Below are positions 60,831-64,000 of a stretch of DNA of 64,000 bases, one piece after another. The first letter of the stretch is position 1; each line of letters begins with the position of its first letter. Origin of the DNA: Allobosea sp. LC85 (GTDB taxonomy: Bacteria; Pseudomonadota; Alphaproteobacteria; Rhizobiales; Beijerinckiaceae); assembly GCF_000735605.1 (NCBI RefSeq), contig NZ_JPKG01000046.1, positions 62,001 to 126,000 of the forward strand, in the 5' to 3' direction. The translations under genes were made by a program, and so were the position numbers. The notes beneath the pieces were generated by a model. It saw only the letters and a list, made by a program, of their open reading frames with translations. It made no database searches and had not been told where the DNA came from.

Positions 60831-62768
60831 TTATTGAGCGGCAACCTGCGCAGGCTCGATCTCGTCGAGCATGCGCCGATAGTCGGCCGCGCGATCATGG
60901 AAGAGTTGATGCCAGAGCTCGAGGCTCATCAGCCCCCAGGTCTTGCGTGAGAAGCGCTCGGCCTTGTCGAAATTGGCAAGGATGGCATCCGAATTGAAGA
61001 ACTCGCGGTGCCGGTTCTTCTGGGTAGAGAAGATGTCCGAGACCATGTCCTTAAGCTCGCCGGAGAACCACTCATTCAACGGTACTGGAAAGCCCATCTT
61101 GTCGCGCCTCTGGGCGAGTTCCTGCGGCAAGTCACCGGCGAAGGTGGATTTGATGAAATGCTTCATCTGGCCCCCCTTGAACTTGATGTCCGCCGGGATC
61201 GTCGCAGCGAACTCGACGACCGAGTGATCCAGCAGGGGCACGCGCGACTCCAGGCCATGCGCCATCGACATCCGATCCTCGACCTGGAGCAGCGCAGGCA
61301 AGAGGCACTTGAAGTCGAAATGCGTCATCGAGTCGAAATAGGCTTCCTTCTTCACATTTCGCTCTGAATTGAAGATAGCCTGGAAACGCGAGAACACGCC
61401 CCCCCGATCCAACGCTGACCAGTCGACCTCATCAGCCATATCGGCAGATCGGTCGATCAGCCGGAAATAGCGCTCGTCGAGCGGGCCGAATAGCCCCTTG
61501 GAGAAGAGCTGCCGGATCAGCGGCTTGTATTCCTGAAGGACGGTCAGATGCGGAATGATCGACTCGGGCGTGACGACGAAATTGCCGTTCTTCTGCGTCC
61601 CGTCGATCGACGCCTTCAGTGCCTGTTCGAGATAGGCGATCAGATATCTTGCATAGCCCCCAAAGATCTCGTCACCGCCCTGCCCGCCGAGCACCACCTT
61701 GACATGCCGCGCAGCCAATTCTGACACCATGTACTGCGGGAACGAGCCTGGCCCGCCGACGGGTGTATCGAGGTGATAGAGAACCTTGGAGATGTTGTCG
61801 CGAAAGTCCTTCGCTGTGATTTCGATCTGATGGAGCTCGATCCCGACGTCCCGGCAGGCCGACTCGGCATAGGGGCTTTCATCATAGCCGGGGAACTCGG
61901 TGAACTTGCCATGAAACCCGATGCGCCCAGAAGCTTCCTCCCGTCCCGCGAGGATGCCGATCAAACTTGAATCAATACCACCTGAGATATAAGCGCCGAC
62001 CGGCACATCCGAGCGCAGATGGACATTGACGGAATCAGTCAGCCGGGTCCGCATTTCCTCACCGAACCAGCGCGGCGCGTGGTCCCAGTCGATGTCGTAA
62101 TGCACATCCCAATAGCGGAAGACGCGCACCTCGCCGTTCTCCACCGTCAGCGCGTGACCAGGCAGCAGCGTGTGGATATGCCTGAACAGCGTCTTCTCGC
62201 CGATCGTGTACTGGAAGGTCATGTACTCGGCCAGCGCGTCCGCCTCAGTCGCAATCTCCGGCAACAGTGGCAGCAGCGCCTTCATTTCCGAGGCGAAATA
62301 CAGGGTGCCCTCGATCACCGCATAGTAAAATGGCTTGATGCCGAAGCGGTCGCGCGCCGCGAAAAAGCGTTCGCCGTCCCATAGCCCGAAGGCGAACATG
62401 CCGCGCAGATGAGTCAGGCAGTCGATGCCCCATTTCGCATAGGCCGCCAGGACGGTTTCCGTGTCCGAGGACGAGCGGAAGTTCCAACCCGTCTTCAGCT
62501 CCGCCATCAACTCGACGTAGTTATAAATTTCGCCGTTGAAGGTAATGACGGCGCCATTGCCGCCGATCATCGGCTGGCGGCCGCCGGGCGACAGGTCAAT
62601 GATGGCGAGGCGACGATGGGCGAGTCCGCAGACATTGCCCGGCGCCTGCCAAACGCCCTGACCGTCCGGACCGCGATGCGCGATCAGGAGGCTCATGGTC
62701 GCGAGCGCGTTCTCAAGCTTAGCGACAGGCTGGCGAGCCAGCGACACCGCTCCTGCAATTCCGCACAT
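60831..62768 (-). CDS. Asparagine-synthetase-like amidotransferase (copy 3)
   Basis: A 645-residue AsnB-family protein with Cys2 (MCGIAGAVS), AHRGPDGQG, FNGEIYN, SGGIDSS (262-268) and VVLGGQGGDEIFGGYARY, where Gln replaces the first Asp of G-D-G-G-D-E. The synthetase domain has an insert region around 410-470 that copies 1 and 2 lack. It lies 25 bp before the epimerase pair in the same direction, so an acidic sugar made by those enzymes could be its acceptor. Confidence 0.9.
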   Translation of the reverse strand: MCGIAGAVSLARQPVAKLENALATMSLLIAHRGPDGQGVWQAPGNVCGLAHRRLAIIDLSPGGRQPMIGGNGAVITFNGEIYNYVELMAELKTGWNFRSSSDTETVLAAYAKWGIDCLTHLRGMFAFGLWDGERFFAARDRFGIKPFYYAVIEGTLYFASEMKALLPLLPEIATEADALAEYMTFQYTIGEKTLFRHIHTLLPGHALTVENGEVRVFRYWDVHYDIDWDHAPRWFGEEMRTRLTDSVNVHLRSDVPVGAYISGGIDSSLIGILAGREEASGRIGFHGKFTEFPGYDESPYAESACRDVGIELHQIEITAKDFRDNISKVLYHLDTPVGGPGSFPQYMVSELAARHVKVVLGGQGGDEIFGGYARYLIAYLEQALKASIDGTQKNGNFVVTPESIIPHLTVLQEYKPLIRQLFSKGLFGPLDERYFRLIDRSADMADEVDWSALDRGGVFSRFQAIFNSERNVKKEAYFDSMTHFDFKCLLPALLQVEDRMSMAHGLESRVPLLDHSVVEFAATIPADIKFKGGQMKHFIKSTFAGDLPQELAQRRDKMGFPVPLNEWFSGELKDMVSDIFSTQKNRHREFFNSDAILANFDKAERFSRKTWGLMSLELWHQLFHDRAADYRRMLDEIEPAQVAAQ

Positions 62769-62903
62769 GGCAAACCTTCTGAAACCTATCCGGGCCGAGG
62801 ATGAACCTCGCTTCCCAAAAACCAGGGGCGCAAGCAACTGGCTGAACGCAGACGGCCTTTATCAGGAGTACCGCCAGTTGTCAGCATTGCGCGGACTGCC
62901 CCC

Positions 62904-64000
62904 TCAGAGGGTCGCGCCCGTGCGCTCCCCCCACAAGCCGAGATTGACGATGCGCCAGAGCGTGAAGTCGAGCGGACGGTCGCCGTCCAGCATCTCCTGC
63001 GCGAGCGCCCGCACCCCCGTCGCATTCATCAGCCCGGGATAGCGCGAGAGTGTCTTCTCAATCCCGTCTTCAACCAGACCGCGCAGTGGCCCCCGGAACC
63101 AGATCTGCTCCGGCGTGGCAAAACCGAGCTTGTCACGGCGTTCCTTCACGACCTCCGGCAGGATGCCGTTCATGCCCCGGCGCAACACGCGTTTGGTGTC
63201 GCCACCGACGATCTTATGGTCGTTGCCCAGAGCGAGGCTGAACTCGACCAGCGGATGATCGAGGAAAGGCACACGCGCCTCGATAGAATGTGCCATCGAG
63301 TTGCGGTCTTCCCAATGCAACAGCATGGCGAGATTGGAGCCATAAGTCAGCGTCATGCACAGCGAGCGGAGGTCAGTGACGGCAGGCAGGCCGAGCTCAT
63401 CCGTGGCGAGCTCAAGCGCGGTCCGCGGATTGCCCTTCTGGCGCAGGGTATCGGTGCCGAGCCAATCGTGTTGCGTCAACGCCCGATGCTGCTGGCGCAG
63501 CAGGCCCGCCAGCCCCGGCGGCAGCAACGGAACGAGATGATTGCGAATCTGCTCGTAGATCGGAGTGCCGTGGTAGCGGTTGCGCTCGATAATCGTGGTC
63601 AGCAGCTGCCCGAACTGCCGCCGACGCGTGAGGTCAGCCATGTAGTACGAGAAGCCGCTGTGATAGCCTGACAGTTGCTCGTCGGCCCCTTGCCCGTCGA
63701 GCATGACCTTGACGCCGACGCGGCGCGCCTCCTCGAACACGCACCACTGCGCGAAGATCGACGTTGAACCGAAGGGTTCATCCTGATGCCAGGTGATATC
63801 CGAGGCCCGCTGGAACACGTCATCGGCCTTGGGAAAGATAAAATGCGGCTCGGTATGGGCATGCGCAACAACCGCATCCATGAACGGCTTCTCATCGACG
63901 CTCTTCTCAGCGTAGCAGGCAGAAACCGTGTTGACCCTCGACCCGCCGGAATCCGAGCCCATCATGCCCGACATCAGGCTGACGATCGCCGATGAATCTA
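62904..64000 (-). CDS. Asparagine-synthetase-like amidotransferase (copy 4), N-terminus outside window
   Basis: Only the synthetase domain is in the window. The frame stays open to the window edge, where DSSAIVSLMSG is the end of an SGGxDSS ATP loop; MLDGQGADEQLSGYHSGFSYY follows, again with Gln in place of the first Asp, as in copy 3. HWEDRNSMAHSIEARVPFLDH is the usual C-terminal AsnB segment. It is 135 bp upstream of copy 3 and transcribed in the same direction. Confidence 0.88.
   Translation of the reverse strand, partial: DSSAIVSLMSGMMGSDSGGSRVNTVSACYAEKSVDEKPFMDAVVAHAHTEPHFIFPKADDVFQRASDITWHQDEPFGSTSIFAQWCVFEEARRVGVKVMLDGQGADEQLSGYHSGFSYYMADLTRRRQFGQLLTTIIERNRYHGTPIYEQIRNHLVPLLPPGLAGLLRQQHRALTQHDWLGTDTLRQKGNPRTALELATDELGLPAVTDLRSLCMTLTYGSNLAMLLHWEDRNSMAHSIEARVPFLDHPLVEFSLALGNDHKIVGGDTKRVLRRGMNGILPEVVKERRDKLGFATPEQIWFRGPLRGLVEDGIEKTLSRYPGLMNATGVRALAQEMLDGDRPLDFTLWRIVNLGLWGERTGATL

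Overview
The window looks like chromosomal DNA of a GC-rich alphaproteobacterium, most likely a Hyphomicrobiales (Bosea-like). The evidence is a flagellar operon in the Caulobacter order fliF-fliG-fliH/flbE-fliN-flbD, a sciP homologue of the CtrA cell-cycle circuit, a CtrA-type box in front of fliF, and a REP-like palindrome of the kind common in this order. The genus is an inference from overall character, not from a marker gene.

Layout. (1) 1-13.9 kb is core genome: the tail of an MFS transporter, a small Tat-type exported protein with a Tyr/Arg/Pro tail, the fliF operon, an SxtJ-like / DUF5989 / carbamoyltransferase trio, sciP, the hook genes flgD and fliK, the tRNA thiouridylase mnmA and a PmtA-like methyltransferase. 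(2) 14.2-17.3 kb holds tRNA-Met(CAT), a lipoprotein, a HAD phosphatase and a UDP-glucuronate 4-epimerase. (3) 17.4-23.0 kb is a catabolic island for an acidic sugar: RraA-like aldolase, Bug-type binding protein, FadR-type GntR regulator with a palindromic operator, DHDPS-family enzyme and an L-arabinonate-dehydratase-like IlvD/Edd enzyme. (4) 23.1-64 kb is one large surface-polysaccharide locus, entered but not ended by the window.

In the polysaccharide locus, wbpA-wbpB-wbpD-wbpE plus a wbpI-type epimerase 9 kb further on would make UDP-ManNAc(3NAc)A, a diacetamido uronic acid donor. Around them lie at least five glycosyltransferases, an ABC-2 exporter pair, three further sugar-nucleotide epimerases/dehydratases, several methyltransferases, a pyruvyltransferase-like protein, two large polytopic membrane proteins, a flippase-like protein and four asparagine-synthetase-like amidotransferases. 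My reading is that some of the AsnB-like proteins amidate the uronic acids to uronamides.

Two blocks of mobile DNA interrupt the locus. At 33.1-35.2 kb an IS5-family and an IS110-family element lie side by side. At 38.6-41.5 kb an IS66 element with an 8-bp target duplication sits at the start codon of orfA of an internally deleted IS3-family remnant. The main transposase gene of every one of these elements carries a frameshift or deletion, while the host genes are intact, so the elements appear to be decaying. The gene at 35.3-37.1 kb and the genes at 41.5-44.2 kb look more AT-rich than their surroundings, as expected for transferred glycan genes.
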